Shown here: one piece after another, positions 1 to 6,913 of the stretch
Layout of the letters: every line of letters starts with the position of its first letter
Numbering within the stretch: the stretch's first letter is position 1
Assembly: GCF_019510245.1 (NCBI RefSeq)
Contig: NZ_JAEKKT010000179.1
Coordinates: forward strand, 1 to 39,436
DNA: 39,436 bases
Source of the DNA: Streptomyces sp.
Lineage (GTDB): Bacteria; Actinomycetota; Actinomycetes; Streptomycetales; Streptomycetaceae
Direction: 5' to 3'
The notes under the pieces: generated by a model
Told to the model about the DNA's origin: nothing
What the model saw: only the letters and a program-made list of their open reading frames with translations
The model's database searches: none
Translations under genes and position numbers: made by a program

Positions 1-2
1 AG

Positions 3-257
3 CCGGGCGGGCGCATCGTCGGCCTCCACCCCACGCCTGCAACGTTCGTGAAGGCCGCTCTGCCGGGCCCCTTCCGCATCCTGGTCGCCCAGGCCGCGCC
101 AGAGGATCTTGAGGAGGTCGCGCGCGCCGCCGGACAGGGCACCCTGCGGGTGCCGATCGCCCGCACCGTGCCGCTCACGGAAGCCATCAAGGCGCTCACC
201 GAACTCGAGCGCGATGGCACACCCAAGGGCGGCAAGCTCATCATCACGACCGCCTGA
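3..257 (+). CDS. C-terminal end of a zinc-binding/MDR-type NADP-dependent oxidoreductase (partial)
   Basis: The reading frame is open from the left edge to the stop at 255-257, giving 85 codons. It reads RIVGLHPTPATF near the start and ends with GTLRVPIARTVPLTEAIKAL and GGKLIITTA. This is the usual tail of medium-chain dehydrogenase/reductase quinone oxidoreductases: a short strand, the 'plseaaeAl..le.g...GKlvl' helix and the last beta strand. The nucleotide-binding fold and any metal ligands lie outside the window, so substrate cannot be judged. GTG at 48 is an internal valine, not a start. The next gene begins 52 bp downstream on the same strand. The family call is fairly secure, the specific function is not. 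Confidence 0.7.
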   Translation, partial: PGGRIVGLHPTPATFVKAALPGPFRILVAQAAPEDLEEVARAAGQGTLRVPIARTVPLTEAIKALTELERDGTPKGGKLIITTA

Positions 258-309
258 CGCTCACCGCCGGCCGGCCGTCGGCTTCACCTCCACTACAGGA
301 GTTCTTCGA

Positions 310-1399
310 ATGAGTGCACAGATCTGGGTGCTCGGCGGCCCCGGGCACAGCGGCCGCTCCATCGCGGCACACCTCGCCCGGGGCGGCCTGGCGGCCGTGC
401 TCGTCGGCCGGGACGCACGCCGCCTGCACGCCGCAGCGGAGCAGACCGGCAGCGTCGGCTTCTTCCCTGACCGCCGCCGCGGAAATCCGGCAGCAACGAC
501 CCGGCGTGGTCATCAACACGGTGGGGCCGTTCACCACGACGGCCCATGAGGTCGTCGACGCCTGCCATGCCGTCGGCAACCACTACCTCGACCTGGCGAA
601 CGATGTCGCGGCGCTCTCCGCTGCATTCGAGATGCACGACGCGGCCACCCAGGCGGGGCACACGCTCGTCACCGGCGCCGGGTTCGGCGTGACCGCCACG
701 GAGAGCGTCGTGGTGAAGCTGTGGGAGGGCCGTCCCGCACCGCTTCGGGTCCGGGTCGACATGGTGCCCTCGATGGCGGTGGAGGAAGGCACTGCCGGTG
801 AAGCCTTGATCGGCACCCTCCTCGGCGGCCTCGAAGGCCGTCAGATCACTGACGGTCATCTGGCGCCCGCCCGGATTCTCAGCGATGCGGTGCGTCTCAC
901 CCTGCCGGACGGATCGCAGGTGACCACGGCAAGCATGCCGTTGGGCGAACTTCTCGCGGCTCACCGGGCGAGCGGCGCCCGCCATGTCCTTTCGGCGTCC
1001 AGCGAGGCACCGTCCTCGCCCGTGATCCGGGCGATGATGCCGGCCGTGAGCACGCTCATGCGGTGGGAGCGGCTGCGATCGTTCACCACACGCTGCCTCG
1101 CACAGGTACGCGTCAGGGCGAAGGGACGGCCGCGTGAGCACTCCTGGGGGCACGCCGTCGTCACCTGGGCGGACGGCGAGACCCGAGAGGGCTGGCTACG
1201 CCCGGGCGACGCACAGGAGTACACCGGAGCAGTGCCCGCGGAGATCGCCCGGCGGCTCCTGGCCGGTGAGGGCCGACCAGGCGCATACACCCCGGCCGCC
1301 CTCTTCGGCCCTGCCCTCGCCGAATCGTGCGGCGCCGCATACCTGCTGCCTGAGCCCGGCCGGCGACGACACGCGTCCGACTCCGGCCCGACGCGCTGA
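310..1399 (+). pseudogene. Saccharopine-dehydrogenase-like NAD(P)-binding protein, frameshifted
   Basis: The ATG at 310 follows an AGGAG-like site (297-302) and opens with MSAQIWVLGGPGHSGRSIAA, a Rossmann strand-glycine loop-helix. After about 50 codons this frame (1) loses similarity, and the protein continues one frame over (2) from about base 470 with TAAAEIRQQRPGVVINTVGP, running to the stop at 1399. Together the pieces give a protein of about 360 residues, the usual size of 'saccharopine dehydrogenase NADP-binding domain' proteins, which are trans-acting enoyl reductases or uncharacterised oxidoreductases rather than lysine enzymes. The shift is equivalent to one extra base between about 455 and 475. 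The long downstream frame is well conserved in composition, so the lesion is recent or a sequencing error. Confidence 0.65.
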
Positions 1400-1594
1400 C
1401 CTGTCGGCGGCTGCCGCAGCCGAGCACTTGTCGGCGTACGAATCAGCGTTCACGTGTGCGCCGACACCGCGTATCTAGGCGTAGTCAGTGAATGGTCCTG
1501 GTGAGGTCGCCGATCCAGCGGGGCGGGGCACGCAGATGGCGGCCAGCCACCGGCTCAGCGCACGGACGGCCTGACCGCCCGAACCGGGCCCGGG

Positions 1595-1813
1595 TCATGC
1601 CAGGCCGGCCGCAATGGCCTGGCGGACGGCGTCGGCGCGGTCCTGGATGCCGGCTTTGGCGAACAGGTTGTTGATGTGGGTCTTGACCGTGGCCTCGCTG
1701 ATGAAGAGTTTCTCGGCGATGGCACGGTTGGAAAGGCCCTGGCCGATAAGGGTGAACACCTCGCGTTCGCGGCGGGTGAGGTCCGCAGGAAGCGGGGGTT
1801 GAGGAACATCCAT
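1595..1813 (-). pseudogene. DNA-binding half of a NarL/FixJ response regulator, cut off by the transposon
   Basis: From 1788 down to the stop at 1595 the minus strand encodes PADLTRREREVFTLIGQGLS and then a LuxR-type helix-turn-helix with SEATVKTHINNLFAKAG. No receiver domain is attached. The receiver lies 4.6 kb away at 6413-6917 on the same strand. Joining 6413 directly to 1788 (one copy of the 5-bp duplication kept) gives 699 bases, an unbroken frame of 232 residues that reads PAGGQPLPADLTRRER across the joint. The transposon terminal repeat supplies an in-frame ATG at 1813 (MDVPQPPLPADL), so a free 72-residue HTH protein could be made if transcribed. I see no clear ribosome site for it. 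Confidence 0.93.
1789..1793. repeat. Left target-site duplication GAAGC
   Basis: GAAGC immediately flanks the left terminal repeat of the Tn3-family element. The same five bases follow the right repeat at 6413-6417. Five-base duplications are the rule for Tn3-family transposition. Confidence 0.93.
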
Positions 1814-1831
1814 GTCAGATCGTGCGCTAAG
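1794..1831 (+). repeat. Left terminal inverted repeat (IRL), 38 bp
   Basis: Reads inward from GGGGGTTGAGGAACATCC at 1794 to GTGCGCTAAG at 1831. It matches the reverse complement of 6375-6412 at all 38 positions. It is the transposase binding and cleavage end of the Tn3-family element. Confidence 0.95.
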
Positions 1832-1898
1832 CCGACGTCGGTCCTGGTAGGCGGCTGACGGAGCGTCGGCGGCCGGACCCGTCTGAAGTCTTCCCACG

Positions 1899-1958
1899 GA
1901 TAACACCCGTCACCTGCGGTGACGGTCTCCGGTCGCTGCGTGAAGCGGCCCTGTTATC
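1899..1958. other. Putative recombination (resolution) site for the element's tyrosine recombinase
   Basis: Between the left repeat and the recombinase gene lie two nested dyads. GATAACA (1899-1905) and TGTTATC (1952-1958) are perfect 7-bp inverted arms. Inside them CCGTCACC (1907-1914) and GGTGACGG (1918-1925) form a perfect palindrome around a TGC centre. Tn3-family elements that use a tyrosine recombinase (TnpI type) keep their resolution site directly upstream of that gene. Location and symmetry fit, but the palindrome could instead be an operator for the recombinase promoter. Confidence 0.45.
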
Positions 1959-1976
1959 TGCGGCAAGAGGGAAGCG

Positions 1977-2951
1977 GTGCCCACCATCGTGCAGTTGCCG
2001 ACTGGAAAGGCGTTGACCGTCCGCGCGGCGGCGGACGTGTTCCTCGACTCGCTCGGCAACCCGAATACGGCCCGGAACTACGGGATCGGGGTGGGCAAGA
2101 CCGCCGAGCGGATCGGCGAGGGCCGGCCGCTGGCCTCGGTCGCGGACGATGAAATCGGCGAAGCCCTCGAACTGCTCTGGGGCACCGCGGCGGTCAACAC
2201 CTGGAACTCCCGCCGGGCGGGGGTGCTGTCCTGGCTCGGCTGGTGCCGGGATCGCGGCTACGAAGGGCCGATGGTCCCGGCCTGGGCGAAGCGGCTGACG
2301 GTGCCGGACTCTGAGACCCTCGCCCGCTCAAAGATGGCCATTGACCGGCTGATCGCGCGGCGCGAGGTGCACCTGCGGGAGAAGACGCTGTGGCGGATGC
2401 TGTACGAGACCGCCGGACGGGCGGAGGAGATCCTCGGCGTGAACATCGAGGATTTGGACCTCGCCGCGCGCCGCTGCCTGGTAAAGGCGAAGGGCGCCCG
2501 GACCAAGGCCCGCCGCCGGGGCCAGGCGCGCGAGGACTACGTTCTGGAGACCGTGTACTGGGACGCTGGCACCGCCCGGCTGCTGCCCCGGCTCCTCAAA
2601 GGCCGCACCCGTGGGCCGGTGTTCGTCACCCACCGCCGTCCAGGTCCGGGCAAGGTCGTCAGCCGCCGCGATGTCTGCCCGGACACCGGCCTGGCGCACC
2701 TGTCGTACGGGCAGGCCCGCGCGCTGCTGGACGAGCACACCGCCCTGCGCGGCTTGGGAACGGGCTGGGATCTGCACGAGTACCGTCACTCTGCCCTGAC
2801 CCACCTCGGCGAGCAGGGCGCCTCGCTGCTGATGCTGATGGCGAAGTCCCGGCACAAGAAGCCGGAGAATGTCCGCCGCTACTTCAAGCCCTCCCCGGAG
2901 GCGATCGCCGAACTCACCGGCCTGCTCGCCCCCGGAGACGCCCGCCGCTGA
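1977..2951 (+). CDS. Tyrosine recombinase (TnpI-like cointegrate resolvase of the Tn3 element)
   Basis: This 324-residue protein has the tyrosine recombinase/phage integrase layout. The N-terminal SAM-like core-binding domain covers about residues 15-110 (VFLDSLGNPNTARNYGIGV). The catalytic domain follows, with Arg148 (YETAGRAEEILG), His267 and Arg270 (LHEYRHSALTHL), His293 (KSRHKKPENV) and nucleophile Tyr302 (VRRYFK). All five recognised catalytic positions are present, so the enzyme looks active. GTG at 1977 follows AGAGGGAAG. It sits just inside the left transposon end, where Tn3-family members with a tyrosine recombinase carry the cointegrate resolution gene. The alternative is a captured integrase of another element. 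Host-gene targets are not evident. Confidence 0.88.
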   Translation: MPTIVQLPTGKALTVRAAADVFLDSLGNPNTARNYGIGVGKTAERIGEGRPLASVADDEIGEALELLWGTAAVNTWNSRRAGVLSWLGWCRDRGYEGPMVPAWAKRLTVPDSETLARSKMAIDRLIARREVHLREKTLWRMLYETAGRAEEILGVNIEDLDLAARRCLVKAKGARTKARRRGQAREDYVLETVYWDAGTARLLPRLLKGRTRGPVFVTHRRPGPGKVVSRRDVCPDTGLAHLSYGQARALLDEHTALRGLGTGWDLHEYRHSALTHLGEQGASLLMLMAKSRHKKPENVRRYFKPSPEAIAELTGLLAPGDARR

Positions 2952-3052
2952 AACTGCCGCCGCCCGGCAGGGTGGGCCGCGTGGGCGGGGCCGTTCGGGT
3001 GGCGGGGTCCGGGCGATGAGCGATGAGGCCGCCGATCGGGAGGGGAAGGGTG

Positions 3053-3814
3053 TCAGCCTTGGCGGCTGGGGAGCATGGCCAGGGCCTGGGATCGCTGTGC
3101 GACGAGGTCGTCGTAGGTGCCGTCGCGCTGGGCCCAGCGGTGCATGAGGACGCCCTTCACGAGGATTTCGTGGGGGGTGGGGTCCTGCGAGAGCAGGTGC
3201 ATGACCTCGGTGGCGAAGTCGTCGAGCGGCAGCGCGTGCGGGTTCACCTTTTCCTGTCCTGCTGTGGCGACGGCCGGGGGGACGAGCTCGACGACGCCGA
3301 CACCGGTGCCGTCGAGTTGCGCGCGCAGTGCCTCGGAGTAGGCGTGCACCGCGGCCTTCGAGGCGGCGTAGCTCGGCATGGGCGGGAACGGCAGGAAGGC
3401 GATGCCGGAGGTGACGGTGATGAAGGTGCCGGTACCCCGCCGGACCAGGTGCGGGGTGAAGGCGTCGATGACCCGGATGGTGCCGAGCAGGTTGGTGTCG
3501 ATCGTCGTTGCTGCCGCCTCGAAGTGCGCGGGGTCGCGCAGGTCCTCCAGGAGCATGACGCCCGACATCGTCACCACGGTGTCCAGCTCGGGGTACCGGG
3601 CGAGCACGGCGTCACGGACGGATGCGACGGAGAAACTGTCGGTGACGTCGATGCCGAACGTGCCGAAACCTTCGTCGGCGAGTTCCGAGAGTGCCTCCGG
3701 GCTGCGGCCGCCAACGGCCACGGTGCTGCCCCCCGCAGCGAACCGCCGGGCCAGCTCTCGCCCGATACCCGAGGTTCCGCCGACGATGAGAACGGTGCGG
3801 TTGGAGAGATCCAC
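3053..3814 (-). CDS. Short-chain dehydrogenase/reductase (passenger gene of the transposon)
   Basis: A classical SDR of 253 residues. The NAD(P) loop GGTSGIG is at residues 12-18, the catalytic Ser is about 136 (TVTSGIAF), and YAASK gives Tyr149 and Lys153. The fold is complete and similar to DltE-like oxidoreductases. The substrate is unknown. ATG at 3814 lies behind a GAAGGGAAGA ribosome site. It is transcribed away from the MmyB-type regulator at 4004, with 189 bp between the two starts. This head-to-head pairing of an SDR with an MmyB-family regulator is common in actinomycetes, where the regulator usually controls the dehydrogenase. It lies inside the Tn3 element and has no link to transposition, so I infer a captured chromosomal pair. 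Confidence 0.9.
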   Translation of the reverse strand: MDLSNRTVLIVGGTSGIGRELARRFAAGGSTVAVGGRSPEALSELADEGFGTFGIDVTDSFSVASVRDAVLARYPELDTVVTMSGVMLLEDLRDPAHFEAAATTIDTNLLGTIRVIDAFTPHLVRRGTGTFITVTSGIAFLPFPPMPSYAASKAAVHAYSEALRAQLDGTGVGVVELVPPAVATAGQEKVNPHALPLDDFATEVMHLLSQDPTPHEILVKGVLMHRWAQRDGTYDDLVAQRSQALAMLPSRQG

Positions 3815-4003
3815 GAGATCTTCCCTTCAGTCCAGGGCGCCGCCGGCGTTCAGGCCCGCGGCACAGACAGTGATGCTCTCTGTCTCTTTCAAACCAGTGC
3901 TATCGCAGTCTTGACGGCATCCGCCGGGTGTGGCAGGGCCCCCGTCTTCCCTGGTCCTGCCAGGACCCCCTCTGGGACACGCGCACCGCATTACGGTGTC
4001 GGT
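3815..4003. promoter_or_regulatory. Divergent promoter region between the SDR and the MmyB-type regulator
   Basis: A 189-bp gap with outward-facing genes on both sides. A TACGGT hexamer (3993-3998) lies 5 bp before the regulator ATG, consistent with a -10 element and a short or leaderless transcript. The stretch 3876-3915 (ctctctgtctctttcaaacc) is less GC-rich than its surroundings and is the likely SDR promoter side. No convincing operator palindrome was seen. Confidence 0.4.
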
Positions 4004-4876
4004 ATGAAGGACGAGGAATCCGGCAACCAGCTCGGCAACTACCTCCGTGCCCGACGCGAACTGGTCTCCCCGGCACAGGCAGGACTCCCGCCCGGGGGCA
4101 ACCGCCGCGTGCCCGGCCTGCGCCGCGAGGAAGTCGCCCTGCTCGCCGGAATCAGTCCCGACTACTACCTGCGCCTGGAACGGGGCCGTGACAAGAACCC
4201 CTCACCGCAGGTCCTCGAATCACTCGCGCGCGTCCTGCAGCTCGACGACATCGAGCGGACGTATCTGCTCGGCCTCGCGGCGGCACGCCCCAGGGCGCCG
4301 CGGCGCAAGAGGCCCGAGCACGTACCGGCGCGCGTGCACGAGCTGCTCGCCCACCTTCAGATCCCCGCGTTCGTCGAAGGGCGCGCGTTCGATGTCCTGG
4401 CCTCCAACCCCATGGCGGTCGCGCTCTCCCCCCGCCTGCAGCCCGGCCAGAACCGGCTTCGTTCTCTCCTCCTTGATCCTGAGGAACAAGCCTTCCACCA
4501 GGACTGGACGAAAGCCACTGCCGATTTCATCGCCGCCCTTCGCACCACCATCGGGGACGACACCGACAACCCCCGCTTCGTCGAACTCGTCGGAGAACTC
4601 GCACTGTCCAGTCAGCGGTTCCGTACCCTGTGGGCCCGCCACGACGTCCGCAGTCTCGACGGAGGCACGACCACCGTCCACCACCCCGTCGTCGGTGAAC
4701 TACGCCTCCACCGCGACAAACTCCCCATCGACGACGTCATCCTCGTCGTCTACTACCCCGACAAGGACAGCGACAGCGACGAGAAACTGCGTCTCCTCGC
4801 CGCACTCTCACACACCGAGTCCGCCGGTACAGCACACGACAGACCCGCGGACGCCCCGCGCCCAAAGACACCCTGA
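4004..4876 (+). CDS. MmyB-family helix-turn-helix transcriptional regulator
   Basis: A 290-residue protein in two parts. The N-terminal XRE-type helix-turn-helix (about residues 8-90) contains LGNYLRARRELVSPAQAGL, VPGLRREEVALLAGIS and YYLRLERGRDKNPSPQVLES, all typical of the MmyB family. The C-terminal MmyB-like ligand-binding domain (about 105-270) includes FDVLASNPMAVALSP and GELRLHRDKLPI. Such proteins are usually local repressors or activators of a neighbouring oxidoreductase, here the divergent SDR at 3053. The start is ATG 4004, the longer upstream frame being non-coding. The C-terminal tail (SAGTAHDRPADAPRPKTP) is low-complexity. It is a passenger of the Tn3 element and looks intact. 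Confidence 0.9.
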   Translation: MKDEESGNQLGNYLRARRELVSPAQAGLPPGGNRRVPGLRREEVALLAGISPDYYLRLERGRDKNPSPQVLESLARVLQLDDIERTYLLGLAAARPRAPRRKRPEHVPARVHELLAHLQIPAFVEGRAFDVLASNPMAVALSPRLQPGQNRLRSLLLDPEEQAFHQDWTKATADFIAALRTTIGDDTDNPRFVELVGELALSSQRFRTLWARHDVRSLDGGTTTVHHPVVGELRLHRDKLPIDDVILVVYYPDKDSDSDEKLRLLAALSHTESAGTAHDRPADAPRPKTP

Positions 4877-4931
4877 CGAGCACGCGCCGCCCCGGCGTCG
4901 CAACCAGAACACCCGCACCATGCCGCACTGG

Positions 4932-4978
4932 CCGCACCGCCGGACGTACCTCCATGGTCCTCCCGTCCGGCGGTGCGG
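4932..4978. terminator. Long hairpin, probable bidirectional terminator
   Basis: CCGCACCGCCGGACG (4932-4946) and its exact complement (4964-4978) form a 15-bp perfect stem with a 17-base loop. It lies between the convergent ends of the MmyB-type regulator (stop 4876) and the transposase remnant (stop 4991), so it can stop transcription from both sides. There is no T-run, as usual in Streptomyces. Confidence 0.75.
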
Positions 4979-4990
4979 GCCAGGACCCGG

Positions 4991-6287
4991 TCAGCCCTCG
5001 TCGGTGACGTCCGGGTCGCGCAGCGGGCGCAGGCCACCGGGCAGGTCGGGAAGCTGGAAGGAGTACGGGCCGAGCATGTTGATGTGATGCCTGACGAACG
5101 GCGAGAGGCGGGCCACGTCCTCGTCACGGACGTCGAAGCCATCCGCGCGCAGCTGATTCACCGCGGCGTCCATGTACCGCGTGTTGAAGAGCACGAGGGC
5201 GTTGAGGACCAGGCCCAGGGCGCCGATCTGGTCCTCCATGCCGTCCTGGTAGCGCTGGTACAGCTGCCCCTGCTTCCCATGGAAGATCTTCCGAGCAAGG
5301 GCGTGGCGGCCCTCCTGGAGGTTGGCCTGCATCTTGATCTGGCGGCGGTAGCCGGGCTCGTCGGCCAGGCGCAGGATGTGCAGGGCCTTGGTGATCCGCC
5401 CGTAGTGGGCGATCGCGTCGCCGAGCGGCGTGGGGCGGCCGTCGCGGGACAGCATCCGGATCACGTCGTACGCGCGCACGGCCCCGGTGTGGATGGAGCC
5501 GATGATGCGAAGGATGTCCTCCCAGTGCCGTTCGATCCGGGCGAGGTCGATCCGGCCGCGGGCGGCGTCCTGGAAGGCGCTGTAGTCGGCGGTGCGGTCG
5601 ATGCGCCACATCTTCTGGTCCGGCAGGTCCGCGAGCTGCGGCGCGTACGAGATCCGCGAGCACCGGGCCCGCGCTGCGGCACCAGCAGCCTGGTCCTGAC
5701 CGCAGGATCAGCGACCGGCTGTCGGCGCCGGGTGCAGCGCGCATGCCCGACGCATCGTCGAGGAGACATCAGGCAAGGCGGCAGAGCTGCGTCTGGTACG
5801 ACGGCGGCACCCTGATGATCAAGACGTACTCGCGCAGCCACCCGGCCGCTGCGTCGAACAGCGACTTCGGCCCGTCGCCGGTCGTCCAGCCCCGCGCATC
5901 CAGCCACTCGCTCAGCTCGTCACGCACCTGGGTGAAGTCCCGCCAGCCTCCGGCCTCCTGGATCTCTCCGGCGTGTGTACGGGCCGTCCCGTCCCGCTCG
6001 CCGTATTCCTTCAGGCACGACGCATCAGCGATCCCCAGTTGCTCGGCGAGGTACTCGGCGACCTCCGCCGGCACCTGCCGAGGGTCCGGCATGAACCGGC
6101 CCAGGTAGCGCACGCTCGTCAACTGGACCGCGAACCCGAGCCGGTTGTGCGAACGCCGTTTGGCCTGCACTTTTTCCAGATCCGAGTCATCCAGGAAGAA
6201 GTACCGCTCCAGCTGCGCACGTGACGGCGCTCGGTTGAACGCCGCGTACTGGGCTGCCGGTTGATCAGACAGGAACTCAACCGCCAC
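4991..6287 (-). pseudogene. Tn3-family transposase TnpA, internally deleted remnant
   Basis: Two pieces of one transposase survive on the minus strand. The N-terminal piece (6287 down to about 5800) has MAVEFLSDQPAAQYAAFN, LERYFFLDDSDLEKVQAKRR and LGFAVQLTSVRYLGRF, the DUF4158 DNA-binding start of Tn3 transposases, and ends in a short aberrant tail at 5769. The C-terminal piece (about 5665 down to 4991) carries ISYAPQLADLPDQKMWRID, RKIFHGKQGQLYQRYQDGME and ALGLVLNALVLFNTRYMDAA, the end of the DDE domain. Tn3 transposases are about 1,000 residues. Here about 165 and 220 remain, so roughly 600 residues are gone, including most of the catalytic domain and at least two of the three acidic residues. 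The region between the pieces (about 5665-5800) contains stops in frame. Not functional. Confidence 0.9.
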
Positions 6288-6374
6288 CAGGACCTCCGAA
6301 GATCGACAACATCGACCCGCGAAGGCTGGCCCTACGATCAGCCCAGGTCAAAGCGTCATTGGAGGCCGCGAGGG

Positions 6375-6412
6375 CTTAGCGCACGATCTGACATGGATGT
6401 TCCTCAACCCCC
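6375..6412 (-). repeat. Right terminal inverted repeat (IRR), 38 bp
   Basis: Exact 38/38 inverted copy of 1794-1831, with CTTAGCGCAC on the inner side and CAACCCCC at the outer end (6412). Confidence 0.95.
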
Positions 6413-6417
6413 GAAGC
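6413..6417. repeat. Right target-site duplication GAAGC
   Basis: Second copy of the five bases found at 1789-1793, directly outside the right terminal repeat. Confidence 0.93.
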
Positions 6418-6913
6418 GGCTGCCCGCCGGCCGGCGGGCGCGTGCGGACGGTGGCCAGGAGACGGTTCCGCACCTCGTGGTCGAGTACGGACTGTCCCGC
6501 GGCGGCGGCCCGGATCGCGCGGACGATGTCCTGGCGCCCCGCGTTCTTCGTCAGATAGCCGCGAGCACCGGCGCTCAGGGCGTCCAGGATCGAGTCGTCG
6601 TCAGCGAAGGTGGTCAGCACGACCACGGCCGTTCCCGGGTGTTCCTCGCTCAGCCGGCGGGTGGCCTCGGTACCGTCCATCACCGGCATGCGCAGGTCCA
6701 TCAGGACGACGTCGACCGGTGCGGCGGCCACGGCGGCGAGCACCTCGGTGCCGTCCGCGGCCGCGGCCACGACGTCGATGTCCTCGGTCATGTCGAGCAC
6801 CGCGGCCAAGGGCTCGCGGACGGCGGCCTGGTCGTCGGCGACGATCACCTTCAGCGGGCGCTCGGTCAGCGGGTCCTGCGGGTTGCGTGGCTCCTGGGCC
6901 GGTTCGTTCGTCG

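Larger units (their letters stand above)
1794..6412. mobile_element. Tn3-family transposon, 4,619 bp, complete ends, transposase internally deleted
   Basis: Both ends carry the same 38-bp inverted repeat beginning with GGGGG and ending in CTAAG on the inner side, the classic Tn3-family length and end pattern. A 5-bp direct duplication GAAGC flanks it. Contents from left to right: a putative recombination site, a tyrosine recombinase (1977-2951), a short-chain dehydrogenase (3053-3814, minus), a divergent MmyB-type regulator (4004-4876), a strong hairpin, and the two ends of a Tn3 transposase gene (4991-6287, minus). The catalytic middle of the transposase is missing, so the element could move only if a related transposase acts in trans. 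The perfect repeats and intact duplication show that insertion was a simple transposition and is fairly recent. The transposase loss may have happened before or after insertion. Confidence 0.93.

Noticed and set aside
1491..1560. Minus-strand end reading APPRWIGDLTRTIH before a stop at about 1491
   Set aside because: Too short and unassignable. It could be the tail of another lost gene or chance.
1595..1906. A complete 103-residue LuxR-type regulator
   Set aside because: Its first 30 or so codons are transposon end and internal sequence. Only the HTH half of a split response regulator is real.
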